Positions 48,496 through 59,659 of a stretch of 64,000 nucleotides of DNA are shown here, piece by piece; positions within the stretch are counted from its first letter, which is position 1; each line of letters opens with the position of its first letter. A model generated the notes under the pieces. It was not told where the DNA came from and did no database searches. It saw only the letters and a list, made by a program, of their open reading frames with translations. A program made the position numbers and the translations under genes. This stretch comes from Epiperipatus broadwayi (Eukaryota; Onychophora; Udeonychophora; Euonychophora; Peripatidae). The stretch covers positions 939,501 through 1,003,500 of the forward strand of contig JAQFVV010000317.1 of the NCBI GenBank assembly GCA_028023455.1, given 5' to 3'.

Positions 48496-48675
48496 GAAAT
48501 GAGCTTTTAGTACTGATTACTCATTTTATTCTATTCTAAATTTACAATTTTGGCTTGCCTAACATGTTTCATCTTCTCTGCATGTTACAAGACAGACAGA
48601 CAGATATTGGTTATTATGAACAATATCAATCAATAGTAGTCTGTCCAATAGACAGGTCAGAGAGTAGTCACTACA

Positions 48676-49085
48676 TCAGTTCATCCATTCTTCCATTCCA
48701 TTCTCTTCCTTGCCCACTTCCTCAATTCCACATAACCTTCCATCTCGTATGTCATCCAATAATGTCAATCTCTTCCGTCCTTTCTTTTTATTTCCACTCA
48801 CCATTCCTTCCCAAACATCTTTCATTAAACTATAATCTTTTCTTAGTATATGTCCAATCCAGTTTCTCTTTCTCTCTTTGATACTTTCAATCAATCTTCT
48901 TTCCTCATTAACCCTTTTCAAAACTTCTTCATTTGTTATTTTATTCACCCAACTGATTTTTTCCATTTTTCTTCATGTCCACATCTCAAAAGCTCCCAGT
49001 CGTTTCTTAATTCTATTACTCAATGTCCATGTCTCACAACCATACATTAATACACTCCACACATAACATTTAATTAATGTTTTCC
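48676..49085 (-). pseudogene. RTE-like LINE C-terminal domain
   Basis: After a frameshift near 49085 the reading continues LRKTLIKCYVWSVLMYGCET, then the open frame 48676-48966 with KISWVNKITNEEVLKR, KRNWIGHILRKDYSLMKDV and NKKKGRKRLTLLDDI, ending at a TGA just after EEWMN. The 'W-x-GH-x-x-R' and 'GRxR' blocks are the usual C terminus of this LINE type. The 3' noncoding tail is short (about 85 bases). Confidence 0.8.
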
Positions 49086-50714
49086 TTAATTCTTTTTCCA
49101 TAGGTCCACAAAATATATTCTTTCTTTTACAAATGTCACCTTTGCCAATGCTATTCTTCTTTTAACTTCATCTTCACTTCTTCCATCCTCACTCAACCAA
49201 CAACCCAAATATCTAAATCCCTTCACCTGCTGCACCATGTCATCATGGATTCCAATTTGCAGTCTTTTTGCATCTCTCCCTATCCATAAACACTTAGTCT
49301 TTTCAATATTAATCTTCATTCCATATGCCATACATCCTTCTTCCAATTTATTCAACATATTCTGAAGATCCTTTTCTTCCTCAGCAATAAGAGCCATATC
49401 ATCTGCAAATCTTATACACTTTATTACTCTCCCTCCAACATTTGCTCCTCCACAGTCCAAATAATTATTTAGCATATGTTCTAAATAAATATTAAACAAA
49501 ACAGGTGACATACTACATCAGTGCCTAACTCCACTTTCTATATTCACTTCATCAGTCTCATTACATCCAAATCTAACTCTTATTCTTTGACCATTATACA
49601 TATTCCATATCAATCGTCTTTCTTTCCAGAATACTCCTTTATCTCTTAAGATAGACATCAGTTTATTCCAGATTACTCTATCAAATGCCTTTTCTAAATC
49701 TACAAAACATATACCAATTCCTTTATCTATTTCAATATATCTTTCTGCAATTGTCCTAACAATACCAATAGCATCTCTTGTGCTTTTCCCTTTCCGAAAA
49801 CCAAACTGTTCTTCAGCAATATAATAGTCAACCTTCCCATAAATCCTTTGAGTTAAAATCCTCAATAAGACCTTAGAAACATGAGACAATACACTTATTG
49901 TCCTATACTCTTCACATTTAACAGCTTTCTTCTTTTTAGCAATTGGAATCACTATAGTTCTTAAAAAATCTTCAGGCCAAACTCCACTATTATATATCAA
50001 ATTGCAAAGTCCAACTATTTCCTTCATAGTAAATTCTTCCATTTCTCTCAAAAATTCTATAGGTACTGCATCAAATCCAATAGTCTTACCATTCTTCATT
50101 TGTGTGATTGCCTTTCTTACTTCATCTGGCAGTATGTCCATACCTCTATCATCCATTGCAACATCTTCTTCATTTTCAAGTTCATAACTAATTAAATTAT
50201 TTCCTCTACTAAACAGATACCGAATATATTCTTCCCATCTTTTTAATATATCATTACTATCGGTTAACCTTCTTCCATTCTTATCTGCAATCTCACTTGC
50301 TACCCATGTCTTTTTCTCCCAAGAAATACTTTGTATTCTATCAAATGCCAGATCATATCTTTTCATCTGTTGAAATGTTTCTATCTCTTTACATTCTTGC
50401 TTCAAACACTTTTCTTTTGCTAAATCTGTTTCTCTTCTTAATTCATTATTAAATTTCCTATATTCCTTTTGCCCTTCCTCAGTATTTACATTCTTCCACC
50501 ATCTCCGCACTTCCATCTTTTCCAACATACCTTCAGTTATCCAAGGTCTTTTAGCTTTTCTCGCATGAATAATACCTATTTCATTTTTTGCTATTTTCAA
50601 GAATCCCTCTTTAATTCTATTCCAACACTCATCAGAGCTATTAATATAGTTCCCATCCTGAACAATTCTTTTAAATTCATTTTCACATATCAAACCAAAT
50701 TTTCCTTTTTCCAT
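49086..50714 (-). pseudogene. RTE-like LINE reverse transcriptase domain
   Basis: 398 codons are open to a stop at 49518-49520, then 141 more. The motifs are LRTIVIPIAKKKKAVKCEEY (finger region), EEQFGFRKGKSTRDA, GICFVDLEKAFDRV (motif A, catalytic Asp), GVRH-stop-CSMSPVLFNIY (motif B), and CIRFADDMALIAEEE (motif C, FADD), then FRYLGCWLSEDG in the thumb. The stop falls on the glycine of the usual R-Q-G-C motif B; the preceding glutamine is also changed to histidine. With all other motifs intact this is a recently inactivated copy. Confidence 0.9.
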
Positions 50715-51514
50715 TTGTCTCCAAGTCCCATCTTGTGTATCGTTTCCCTCTTTTAATTCTTTTTAAACTTAACTTTAATTTAGCCATCACCAAATTATGA
50801 TCCAAATCTATATCAGCACCTGGAAAAGCATGTGAACCCTTAACAGCATTCTTATATCTATTCTGAATCAATATATAATCAATTTGATAACGTTCTTTGT
50901 TACCTGGAGCTTTCCATGTATACAATCTTCTAATATGATTTTTAAAACAAGTGTTTGCAATGATAAAACCCATTCTCTTTACAAAATTGTACAAGTCGAC
51001 TACCCCTTTCATTTCTTTTTCCAATACCATAATTTCCAACAATTTTCTCTTCCCTACCTTTCCCCACAACAGCATTCCAATCTCCCAATAGCAATATACA
51101 TACGTTTTTTCCTTCACATTGAATACTTTCTTCTATCTTCTCATACATTTCATCAATTTCACTATCATCATGAGTACTAGTTGGCATATAAACTTGTATA
51201 ATTACCAAATCCCTAGGACTTGCATTTATTCTCATCACCATCATTCTAACATTAATACCATCAACCTTTGCCACACTATTCCATATTTTCTTCCTCACAG
51301 CAATGCCAACTCCATTAATTGACCTATCACCACCTGAATAAAACAACTTTACATCTCCACTACTTACTTCTTCACATCCCTCCCACCTCACTTCACTTAA
51401 TCCCATTACATCAATATTATTCAAATGCAACTCTCTTTTCAAATTCTCCAATTTCCCACCTTTCCTCAAAGATCTAACATTCCACGTTCCAATTCTCAGT
51501 GCATCCCCTCTCAA
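50684..51514 (-). pseudogene. RTE-like LINE endonuclease domain
   Basis: The frame opens at ATG 51514 (MRGDALRIGTWNVRSLRKGG). APE-type motifs are in order: GTWNVRSL (Asn), LSEVRWEG (catalytic Glu), VIIQVYMPTS, and LLLGDWNAVVG (Asp and Asn). Around 50985 the reading shifts to a second frame that supplies YQIDYILIQNRYKNAV and the closing DLDHNLVMAKL (Asp-His). All catalytic residues are present, but the frame change near 50985 and another near 50715 break the protein. The endonuclease nicks the genomic target for target-primed reverse transcription. Confidence 0.85.
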
Positions 51515-52103
51515 TGAATTATATTTATGAGGATTTCACAGGTTGACGACCTTAGTAGCCTCATGTCCACTCCTGCCAGGCAAGACACCAAAGTTATTTT
51601 TAACTAAGGTCTCAACACCAAACGTAATGATTCCTGTAGACATACTCATAATAAAACAAGGGAATTATAAGACAAAGTGGTTTCCTGTTGCCTTCTTTGC
51701 CCAGCAATAACCTCCATAATAGGCTTAGTGCACTAGCCAAATCCCATAAAATGAAAATCCAACTACCGCTTCCTCCTCATCGTTGTCACCTCTAGTGATC
51801 TTCCGCTGACTTGGAAGAAATGCCGTTGCTGACCCAGCACCCAGCGGGGTGTTGACTTATTTAATGGTGGTCAACACTCACCATTATACATCCACCATCA
51901 TAGGAATTGTGGCACTTTATAGAAGTAAACATGCCACTGTCTCCTTCACCACTTCCTGATAGTGAATGTTGTCCCATTGTCAGTGACTGCTTATTTACAG
52001 TACTCTGCTTATTCGCAGCTAACCTTTATATCTGAAGGCCATACCCCTATCCGCAACCTGGGGATGCTCTGGGTGGCATGGGACCCATGCCTTATTCCCA
52101 GTG

Positions 52104-52107
<4 letters not shown>

Positions 52108-52162
<55 letters not shown>
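52108..52162 (+). repeat. (TA)n microsatellite, ~27 copies
   Basis: Uninterrupted TA dinucleotides lie between the 5' leader of the RTE-like LINE and the next LINE fragment. Overlapping IYIYIY frames on both strands arise from it and are not genes. Confidence 0.95.
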
Positions 52163-52165
<3 letters not shown>

Positions 52166-52166
<1 letters not shown>

Positions 52167-52985
52167 CAGAGGACTTTGGATTTTGACCAACCAAAAGAAC
52201 AACTTGGATTTAAAAGTAGTTTTAGTACATTGGATAATATTCAAATATTGAAAAAAGTTATAGAAAGAACCAATAAATATGTGTTGCCATTATGCTTTGG
52301 ATTTGTAGATTATGAAAAGGCATTTAATTCTGGTGATTAAAGCATTGGATCATCAACATATAGACCAAAGATATTTTTATATTTTAAAGAATATTTATAA
52401 AAAGGCAACAGCAACATTTAGATTACCTAATGATACTAGGAAGATTAATATTGAAAAAAGGTATAAGACAAGGTGACTCCATATCTCCAAAACTTTTTAC
52501 AGTAGTGCTGCAAGAAGTATTTTGTAGATTAAAGTGGGAAGCTAAAGGAGTAAAAGTAAATGGAGATTATTTAAGTCATTTAGATTTTGCAGATGATATG
52601 GTTGGTTTTTTTTTTTTCAAATAATACTTTAGAGCTTCATGAAATGTTGCAACACTTATCATATGAAAATGAGAAAATTGGAATGAAAGTAAACATTAAA
52701 AAGACTGAAGTAATGTTCAATGGATTTTCTCAAAAGATGAAAATAAAGATTGATAATGATAAGTTAGAAGAAGTTAACAAAAACAGGCAAAACTCTCTAT
52801 AGGTATTTTTTTCTACAAATATCTTGGTCAGATTATTACTACAGATGTGGAAACATAATGCATAAAATTAATCACATAATTAAACTTGATTGGAGTGCTT
52901 TTGGTAGAAATAAGTTAATATTAAAAGAAAATGTGTCTATGTGTTTGCAAGTATATCTTTCAAATCTTATAAACACTTGAAAATT
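52166..52985 (+). pseudogene. LINE reverse transcriptase fragment (endonuclease-RT type)
   Basis: Plus-strand blocks: PKEQLGFKSSFSTLDNIQIL, LCFGFVDYEKAFNS (motif A), KKGIRQGDSISPKLFTVVLQ (motif B), YLSHLDFADDMV (motif C) then, after a T-run frameshift at 52608-52618, ELHEMLQHLSYENEKIGMKV and KTEVMFNGFSQKM. The piece ends near AFGRNKLILKENVSMCLQ at about 52945. It is truncated at both ends and broken by stops. The 60300-60810 fragment covers the following part of the same kind of protein. Confidence 0.8.
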
Positions 52986-53092
52986 TAATTAATATTTCCA
53001 GTGTCAGATTAAATTTAGAGCAAATTATCCAAAAAAATATGATCAATTGATTAAAATACTTTGACTAATTATGAATAATTATTTATGAGTGC

Positions 53093-53142
53093 TGAAAATA
53101 ATAATAATAACTTATTATTATTATTATCATCATCATCAACAG
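53093..53142 (-). repeat. LINE tail: GAT/AAT microsatellite
   Basis: On the minus strand (GAT)n runs into (AAT)n at the lower-coordinate end of the minus-strand LINE at 53380-55065. A plus-strand LINE end at 60788-60812 carries a comparable (GAT)n tail, so this is read as its 3' tail. Confidence 0.6.
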
Positions 53143-53379
53143 CTGTTGTAAACAAGTATGACCATTCTAATTTTTAAAAAAAGAAAAGAAGAGAAAGGGA
53201 GAAAAAACTATTCAAAATGAGTTTCGTGGTGGCTATACAAACCAATTTCCCAAAACAACTAATACATCCACATATAGAACATGCTGGTCCATTTTTATGT
53301 TTATTTGATATTTTAAACTTTTGTTTTTAAATTTCTTCAGCAAAAAACTTTTCTTGGGTGAAATACTTTAATATTATGT

Positions 53380-55065
53380 CTAAATGCAGTTCTTCAATGT
53401 ATTCTATTTTTGTGATATATTTTCCAATGAAAGCAATTGGCATTTCACTTCTTTAGAATGGCTTCAGGATAATCTTTATAATGTAGATGGGGTCTATATC
53501 TTCCACAAAACCATGCTCAAATTTTTTATAAAACACCCTTTTAGGTGTTGCTCATTAATTTTGCATCCCAAATTCAATGAAGATGTGGTTTTAAAATAGT
53601 ATGCTCTATAATATATTCAGTAAGTTGAAAAACATTTTGTTTGCTGTCATTGTGTTTTTAAAGTTTTATGGAGCAGCCATAAATGAATGCTTTTATATTG
53701 CAATGATAGGATGTCCAGGTTTCACTTCCATATGAAATATCAGATGAAAGTAACAGCTATTTATATAGCCAATTTATAAAGTTGCATTACTTATTTTATT
53801 ATGATGGAATATTCTATTTTTAATTTCATCATCTAAATCTACCATTCTTCTAATAAAACTTTCAATGTATTTAAACTGGTTTACATTCTCAAGTAAACTA
53901 AAATTTTCTGAGAATTTTTTTTTCATCACTGGCTAATTAATAACTTGAGTTTTTTGTCATTAATTAATAAACCAAATTGTTTATATGTTACATTCAAAAC
54001 ATAAAAACATATTGTAAAACATCTTTTGAATTGGAAAACATATCACAATCATGTAAATCCAGAATTCAAGGATAAATTCTTATTTTCATTTTTAATTAAT
54101 TTAAATTAAAAATTTTGTTATCAAAACTGTACATATCTTGATCTATGTTTGGTTAAATTTCTAGAGACAATTCTCTGTCACTGTTATAAAAATTGAAAAT
54201 AATATTGGAGCAAGCAACCCATCCTTGTTTAACATCAGTTTTTATTTCAATGGTATCAGATTTTAATACAAATCAATTTTGGTGGACAGCCAACTAATTT
54301 CAAACAATAACATAAACTTACCTTATTAACGGAATCAAATGCTTTGATGAAATCAATAAAAACTAATGTATAAATCACTCCAATGTTTCTGACACTCATC
54401 CTGCATTTTTGCTTTTTAATCCTCTAAAATGGCATTGTATCTCTGGTAACCATTCATGTATGACTAGAAACAACCTAATTAATAAAAATCTTGGAAATAT
54501 ATTTTCTGTAATAAATAATAATGATATTACATAATAATTACTGCAGTCTTATTTTTTTTTATTTCTAAAAATTGGAACAATAAAATCATACTTGTGATCT
54601 GGTGGCACAACTTCATGGGTCTGTATAATTTTTTAAAAATCCAAGACTTTTGAAGTACAATATTACTACTATATTTTAAAACTTCATATATATTCATGTA
54701 GTACAGTCTTACCATTTTTAAGATTCCAAGAGCTGTTTTGATTTCACTAAGTTAAATATTGTTGTCCAAAGTTAAATGAATAGATAAAATAAATATATTA
54801 TTGAAAGTTATCAACTCAATTTTTGTATCATTATTCAAAAGATGATCACACTACTTTTTCCATCTATTCAAAATATCATTGTCATCACATAAGAAAGTGT
54901 CATTACTGGATTTAATAGGATAATGATACCATTTCTCATGTCCATATGCCATTTTCAATGCATAAAAAAGATCTAGAATGACCACAGTCAGCAAATGTTG
55001 ATATCTTCTTTGAAGTTTTAATCCATCGATCATTTTTAAGTCTACTTGTCTATTGTTGAATTTCT
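53380..55065 (-). pseudogene. Heavily decayed LINE, endonuclease-RT type
   Basis: Minus-strand blocks in order: LKLQRRYQHLLTVVILDLFY and DDNDILNRWKK (54851-55033), the linker before RT. VVPPDHKYDFIVPIFRNKKK and CSNYYVISLLF near 54530-54600 fit the 'G-D-x-x-D-C-x-N-Y-R-G-I-S-L-L' block. VFIDFIKAFDSVN near 54330-54370 is motif A. GCPPKLICIK and GLLAPILFSIF are the regions before and at motif B (54180-54290). Then come FKYIESFIRRMVDLDDEIKN near 53850, YGSETWTSY-like near 53720, and RYRPHLHYKDYPEAILK near 53455-53500, equivalent to 'GKRPQGRPxxRYKDxxKxxLK'. Dozens of stops and shifts; nonfunctional. Confidence 0.75.
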
Positions 55066-57931
55066 GCTTAAAACATTAATATGATCTGTAATTATTAAGT
55101 ATATAAAAGACGAAAATTAAAAAAATTAAAATACCAATTAAAATTTTAATTGAATTAATCAAAAGCAATAGCATTTGAATTTAATAATAAGTATTACCAA
55201 ATATAAAAAAGAATTATTGATGGGAGTGATTCTGAGTACAATTTTAAGTAGTATACATATTTACCTCAATAAGCAATGGATCTTTATATGAGGATTCACC
55301 ATAGGATTTTATCATCAATCTGTACCAATTGTTTTGATTTGCAATTAATTATTGCTATAAAATTCAAAACGTTTTTTTTTTAAATATTCACTATTTTTTC
55401 AAGATGACAGTCAAAACAGGGTGGTCATTTTGTAAGTGATGATATTATAGGATAGTGACTTCATTAAAACTATATCTTCCAAATATAAAACAGTATTAGT
55501 CTTGCTAAATATATAAAATAGAGTTTATTCACTATATAGTATACAATATTGTTTTGATTATAGAATTAAAATAATATTAATGCACTTTACTTAATTTTCA
55601 TCTAATTATTTTACAGAACCTTCAGTGCTATCATTTATGATATATTCAAAATAAAGAATATTTTTTTTATTTTTAACATCTACAAAATAAAAATAACATT
55701 TTAACTTTTATTCAGCACAGTAAATAATATACCTTAATCGAATACACTTACAAAGTATATTAATATTTAGTTATAAAATGAATATATTAGCTAATCTATG
55801 TTTATTCATTTAATTTTATAGATTACAACTCATATAAATGTTATTTTATCTGTGGTAAAAATAGACAACCATAAGTCATCTTAATTGTAAATTATTTTTG
55901 AGAAGAAAAATAATTTCATATTCTGTGCAGCTAACAGTCAATTTTATATGATCAAAGGGTCTAAATGTAAGTTTAAAACACCATTTAGTTTTTCAGTTTT
56001 AAATCAATAATTTTGTAATTTATATATTATTTATTCAATACAATATCTGTTTTTATCTTAAATGTATATCAGCAAAAAAAGGGATTTAATTATTTACATG
56101 CATTATTAAAATTATGGCAGTTTTGGCAGTTTACTGTACAAATCATTTTTTCACCTATATTTTTATTTAATTTCACTTCATTTATGTAAAATAAAAAAAA
56201 TATGTGATTAAAAAAAATAATAGTGCTACAAAAAAAAAATCAAAATCTTATTGGTTAAAAATTACAAAAATAAAACAATTTAATAATTGAATATAAAATG
56301 CATGAAAAATACATTTTAAAGTGTATATTGTCTCAAGTTAATTTTTTTATTTAATTTTAAAATGTGCATTATGGTTAGTTGCTATTTATTCATGCTTCAC
56401 TTTAATTCAGTGAATCATGATTCATAAAATATTATTCTACATCTATGTAAAAAGCAAAACAGCAATCAGCAATGGAAAAATTATATGTTTTTTACTTTTA
56501 AAATTACAGCTGCTATAAAGGTTTTTAAATAGTATATTTACTCAAATGTTACTTTTTTTTTTTTCGATTTAAACTTTATTTTTTTTATTTAGCAATTTTT
56601 TTTTTATATTTTGAATTTAAAAAAAGGAATTATTTTTTTCCATAGGCACTCATTATAATCATTAATATTCTATGAGAGATTTTACTTTGTGAGAAATTTT
56701 AGAGACCAATTATTAGTGCTGGGATAAAAGTATATATATTTATATGGAAAATGTTCAAATAAATAATGTAAATAACAAAAGTGCACTGATATTTATAAAA
56801 AAAGATATATAGATGACTATTTACTAGTTTTTACTAAAAATTCAAAGGTTGATAATCAATTTGTTGAAGATATTAATAAAAATCAATAAAATACAATAGT
56901 TAAGCTAAGATATATTACTTAATAAAAATGTAGGAATGGAAAAAGGGATATAAAAATAATTATACCATATAGTAACATATATACCTCTATTTAGTTCTAA
57001 ATATCTTTCATGTACCTCATACATCACATATAATAACTCATGTTTTGTTTTTATATGCTTTGATTACACTAGAATATATATTGTTTATTTATATTGCAAA
57101 TATACAGTAATGCATATGGTTTGTAGTATGCATATATAAATTATGATTATAATATAAACAAAATTAAAAATAATAATATAATTATTAACAATAAATTGAG
57201 GGAGCACATTTACATATATATTTACTGTGGGTGTTTATTTATTCTTCATTCACATAAAAAATAATAATTTACTGATAGTGAAGAGCTAGATTTTCATCAC
57301 AATTATACACACTCTGAATGATATCTTTTTTTTCAATAACTTTTTTTTTGTGTAACATACTATGGTTTTTCCAGTTGTTTTGATGTTTTTAAGTCTGTAT
57401 CAAGATTAGAAGCTATACAGTCATCTTAATTGTCATTATCCATTTCAGATTCTCAGTTTAAATCTAAAGTTTTATGATGCAATACAAGAACATTTTATAG
57501 CTTTTTTTCTGCTACTATTGAATTTAATATTCATTTATCTCTTAAAATAATACTTTATGAATTTTATTAAATTTTATAAGTTTAGCTTTACTCCTTAAAC
57601 ACATTTTATTACATAAAATATTGTACCAAATCTAAAATTTAAAAAAAAAAATAAAAAAATAAATGAAGAATAAAATCAAGTTGGGTTCACTGTAATCCAA
57701 TGTTAATAAATATGATTGTTTACGACACTCTAAAACAAACAAACAAAAAGCCCAAATTTTAATGTTGTTTTTTTGTTTGTTATTTACATTTTTAAAGCTA
57801 TTATATAAATGAATTAGTATATATTATTACAGTACATATCCTGGCTATGTAAAACCAAATAATAAAAATATTATGAACTAGTTTTTAAGCATAGATGTAA
57901 AACATAAAATTATTATTTTTTAATTAAGAAG
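55066..57931. other. AT-rich interval
   Basis: Homopolymers and AT-rich sequence only. No gene, RNA or repeat pairing recognised. Confidence 0.5.
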
Positions 57932-58487
57932 AATATGTAAGAGTTTATATGTTTGACACACATAGTGAAATTAAAAGTCTTTATTTGAAATAATTATTTC
58001 TCATGGCTAAGTGCTTTCAGAGATTCCTTCTTCATATTCATAGCCTTCAACTATAATAATTTATGCAAATCTATGCAAATTCATTCATACAGTCCATCTT
58101 TTTGAAATAGAAAAGCATGCATCTTTTCTGCTTATTGCATTTATATATCTTGCTATAAACTATGCCTCCTTAATTTTCCTCTTGATATCATTTCTTTTGG
58201 TAGAAATTATTGTAAAATTTGCAGGTTCAAATTCATGATTAGCCACCATCTGGTGGTCCATGAACACTGAGCTACCTTCATTCCTGCTCAACACCTTTTT
58301 GTACAAATATTTGTGTTGAGCTTTTCTGCACATTATAGTGGCCCGAGTTTCACCATAGTATACAGCTCCACATTTTGCCTGAGGGCATGTCATCCTATAT
58401 ATTACATGTGGTGTTGTTTGTAGGTCTATTTCAACTAAAGACTTTTAATTTCACTATATGCATCAAGCATATTAACTCTTACATATT
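57932..58487 (-). mobile_element. Penelope-like element 3' end joined to an inverted copy of its own tail
   Basis: 57932-57990 and 58429-58487 are 59-base inverted copies (shared block AAAGACTTTTAATTTCACTA). Between them is the minus-strand PLE coding fragment 58015-58428. The left copy is the normal 3' tail of the element; the right copy abuts the point where the coding sequence is 5' truncated. Such inverted tail fragments at the 5' side are a known outcome for PLEs. Confidence 0.75.
58015..58428 (-). pseudogene. Penelope-like element: GIY-YIG domain and C terminus
   Basis: The minus-strand reading begins DLQTTPHVIYRMTCPQA and continues KCGAVYYGETRATIMCRKAQ: the paired cysteines and VYYGET form the GIY-YIG core, with the catalytic arginine expected near TRATIMCRK. 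The frame 58160-58393 ends with STKRNDIKRKIKEA; after a stop come FIARYINAISRKDACFSISK, the C-terminal block seen in the other PLE copies. A TGAAGAAGG ... TGAAAGCAC arrangement near 58007-58035 is a hammerhead-like relic. RT domain absent. Confidence 0.8.
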
Positions 58488-59340
58488 TATTAATGATAAA
58501 AGAAATTTGAAATTAAGAAGCATAAGAAAAACCAATAAAATTAATAATAAAAGAATTTAAGAATGATAATTTTCTCATGAAAGTTTTTTTAAAAACGAAA
58601 ATAAAATAGAAAATAATGTCAATAAAAAAACTAATATGAAATTTAATAAAAACAATAAACATGTAAGTATAAAGACCGACAACAATAAAATTATAAACAA
58701 ATTAACTAGAAATTATAGTAATTTAATAGAAACTAAAATAAATAAAAAATTCATTGAGTTTTTTAAAAATAAATGTATAAACTATAATAAAGACATTAAT
58801 GAAATTTATTAAATAAATTTCAAATAAACATACTGAAAAAACCAATAATTCAATTAAAACAAGTGTAAAACAATATAAATTACATAAAAAATCTATTTTT
58901 ATAAACATTAAAGAAATATTTATAAATTTGAAGATAAAATTTAAAAATATATATATTATACTAATAATAAGAGAACAAAAAAGATTAAAAAGTTACTAAT
59001 AATTAGAAAATTTATTTTAATATGAATATGGATTTAGATATAATTTTTTTTTATTGATTTAATAATTAAGTTATTACATTATATGTGTGTGTGCATATAT
59101 TGTTATTAATTAGAAAAAACAATACATTAATAAAATATAAGTTAAGAAACTAAGATATTAAATATATACTAAAAGTCAAATGAAAATAATTAGAAATTTT
59201 TTTTTTTTCAATAATAATTGATTTCTAAAATTAGTCATTTTTTCTTATTTTTCTAAAAAAAAAAAAGATTATACATTTGTTTATATAAAGTAAATATAAA
59301 GGGAATAATAAATAAAAAAAATTTAATATTTTTTCTTTTA
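58488..59340 (+). other. Strand-asymmetric A-rich interval
   Basis: From about 58490 to 59000 the plus strand is markedly A-rich over T. Two plus-strand frames, one of about 80 codons ending near 58811 (blocks KLTRNYSNLIETKINKKF and KNKCINYNKDINEIY) and one of about 59 codons ending near 59000, are rich in N, K and I. They may be low-complexity artefacts of the A bias or a decayed basic protein, such as a PLE N terminus. I cannot decide. Confidence 0.3.
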
Positions 59341-59412
59341 ATAGTTTAAATGGTTTTTTAGTAGTGCTGGTTGCTACTTGGCATAATGTTCCTGTGTGTA
59401 CTCATGGTGAAC

Positions 59413-59427
59413 AGCGCCATCTAGCGG
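59413..59427 (-). promoter_or_regulatory. CTCF-consensus-like site 1
   Basis: The minus strand reads CCGCTAGATGGCGCT, matching 14 of 15 positions of the vertebrate CTCF core CCASYAGRKGGCRSY (third base G instead of A). Binding is inference. Confidence 0.4.
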
Positions 59428-59493
59428 CTGGAACTTTGCGTTGTCTGCTTTTGGCCACATGGCATACTGTTGCTGTGCATACGCATGGTGAAC

Positions 59494-59508
59494 AGCGCCA
59501 TCTAGTGG
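59494..59508 (-). promoter_or_regulatory. CTCF-consensus-like site 2
   Basis: The minus strand reads CCACTAGATGGCGCT, matching all 15 positions of CCASYAGRKGGCRSY, and contains the AGATGGCGC core also described for insect CTCF. It lies 81 bases from site 1 in the same orientation. Confidence 0.5.
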
Positions 59509-59659
59509 CCAGAAGTTGCATCATCTGCTTTTGGCCCCCTACTCTGAATATTTCTGCAATTTTTGCGGAAATGACATCTCTAGCAGTGGCAGGACAGAAA
59601 ATAAGACAGTACCAAATAGAAAAATGGGTTAAAAAAAAAAACATTTTAAAATAGTTTAA

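Larger units (their letters stand above)
45630..48500 (-). mobile_element. Non-LTR retrotransposon (LINE) with C-terminal CCHC-like finger, 5' truncated
   Basis: Minus-strand order is endonuclease C-terminal part, RT, then a finger-bearing C-terminal region, ending near 45630 with AATAAA (about 45640-45650) and an A-rich tail, a poly(A)-type LINE end. The 5' part of ORF2 and any ORF1 are missing. Clade not assigned: the RT reads like I/Jockey- or L1-related elements, and the finger resembles the zf-RVT domain. Confidence 0.8.
48590..52107 (-). mobile_element. RTE-like LINE, nearly full length (~3.5 kb), with 5' leader
   Basis: The minus-strand element starts near 52107 with a GC-richer, noncoding 5' leader (51530-52107; includes a GTCAACACCCCGCTGGGTGC block and GGCAACAGGAAACCAC). 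It continues with an endonuclease, RT and C-terminal domain in one reading direction, and ends in a short simple repeat (plus-strand GACA units, 48592-48604), as RTE-type elements often do. Proteins of this type are often annotated as craniofacial development protein 2-like in invertebrate genomes. It carries only a few frameshifts and one in-frame stop, so it is the youngest LINE here. Confidence 0.85.
59355..59545. repeat. GC-rich 81-bp tandem duplication
   Basis: Two units with anchors CATGGTGAACAGCGCCATCT at 59403 and 59484 (period 81), each with upstream TTGGCATA or TGGCATAC and downstream CTGCTTTTGGCC blocks. The segment is GC-rich within an AT desert. Open frames on both strands come from this duplication. 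Confidence 0.8.

Noticed and set aside
49540-51322. Plus-strand open frames in the RTE-like LINE
   Set aside because: Antisense shadows of the minus-strand endonuclease and RT frames.
52009-52340. Overlapping frames containing IYIYIY on both strands
   Set aside because: They arise from the (TA)n tract; only the plus-strand part after 52166 has LINE protein content.
59364-59654. 96-codon plus and 80-codon minus open frames
   Set aside because: Both come from the 81-bp tandem duplication, and the repeated peptide is simply the repeat; no family recognised.
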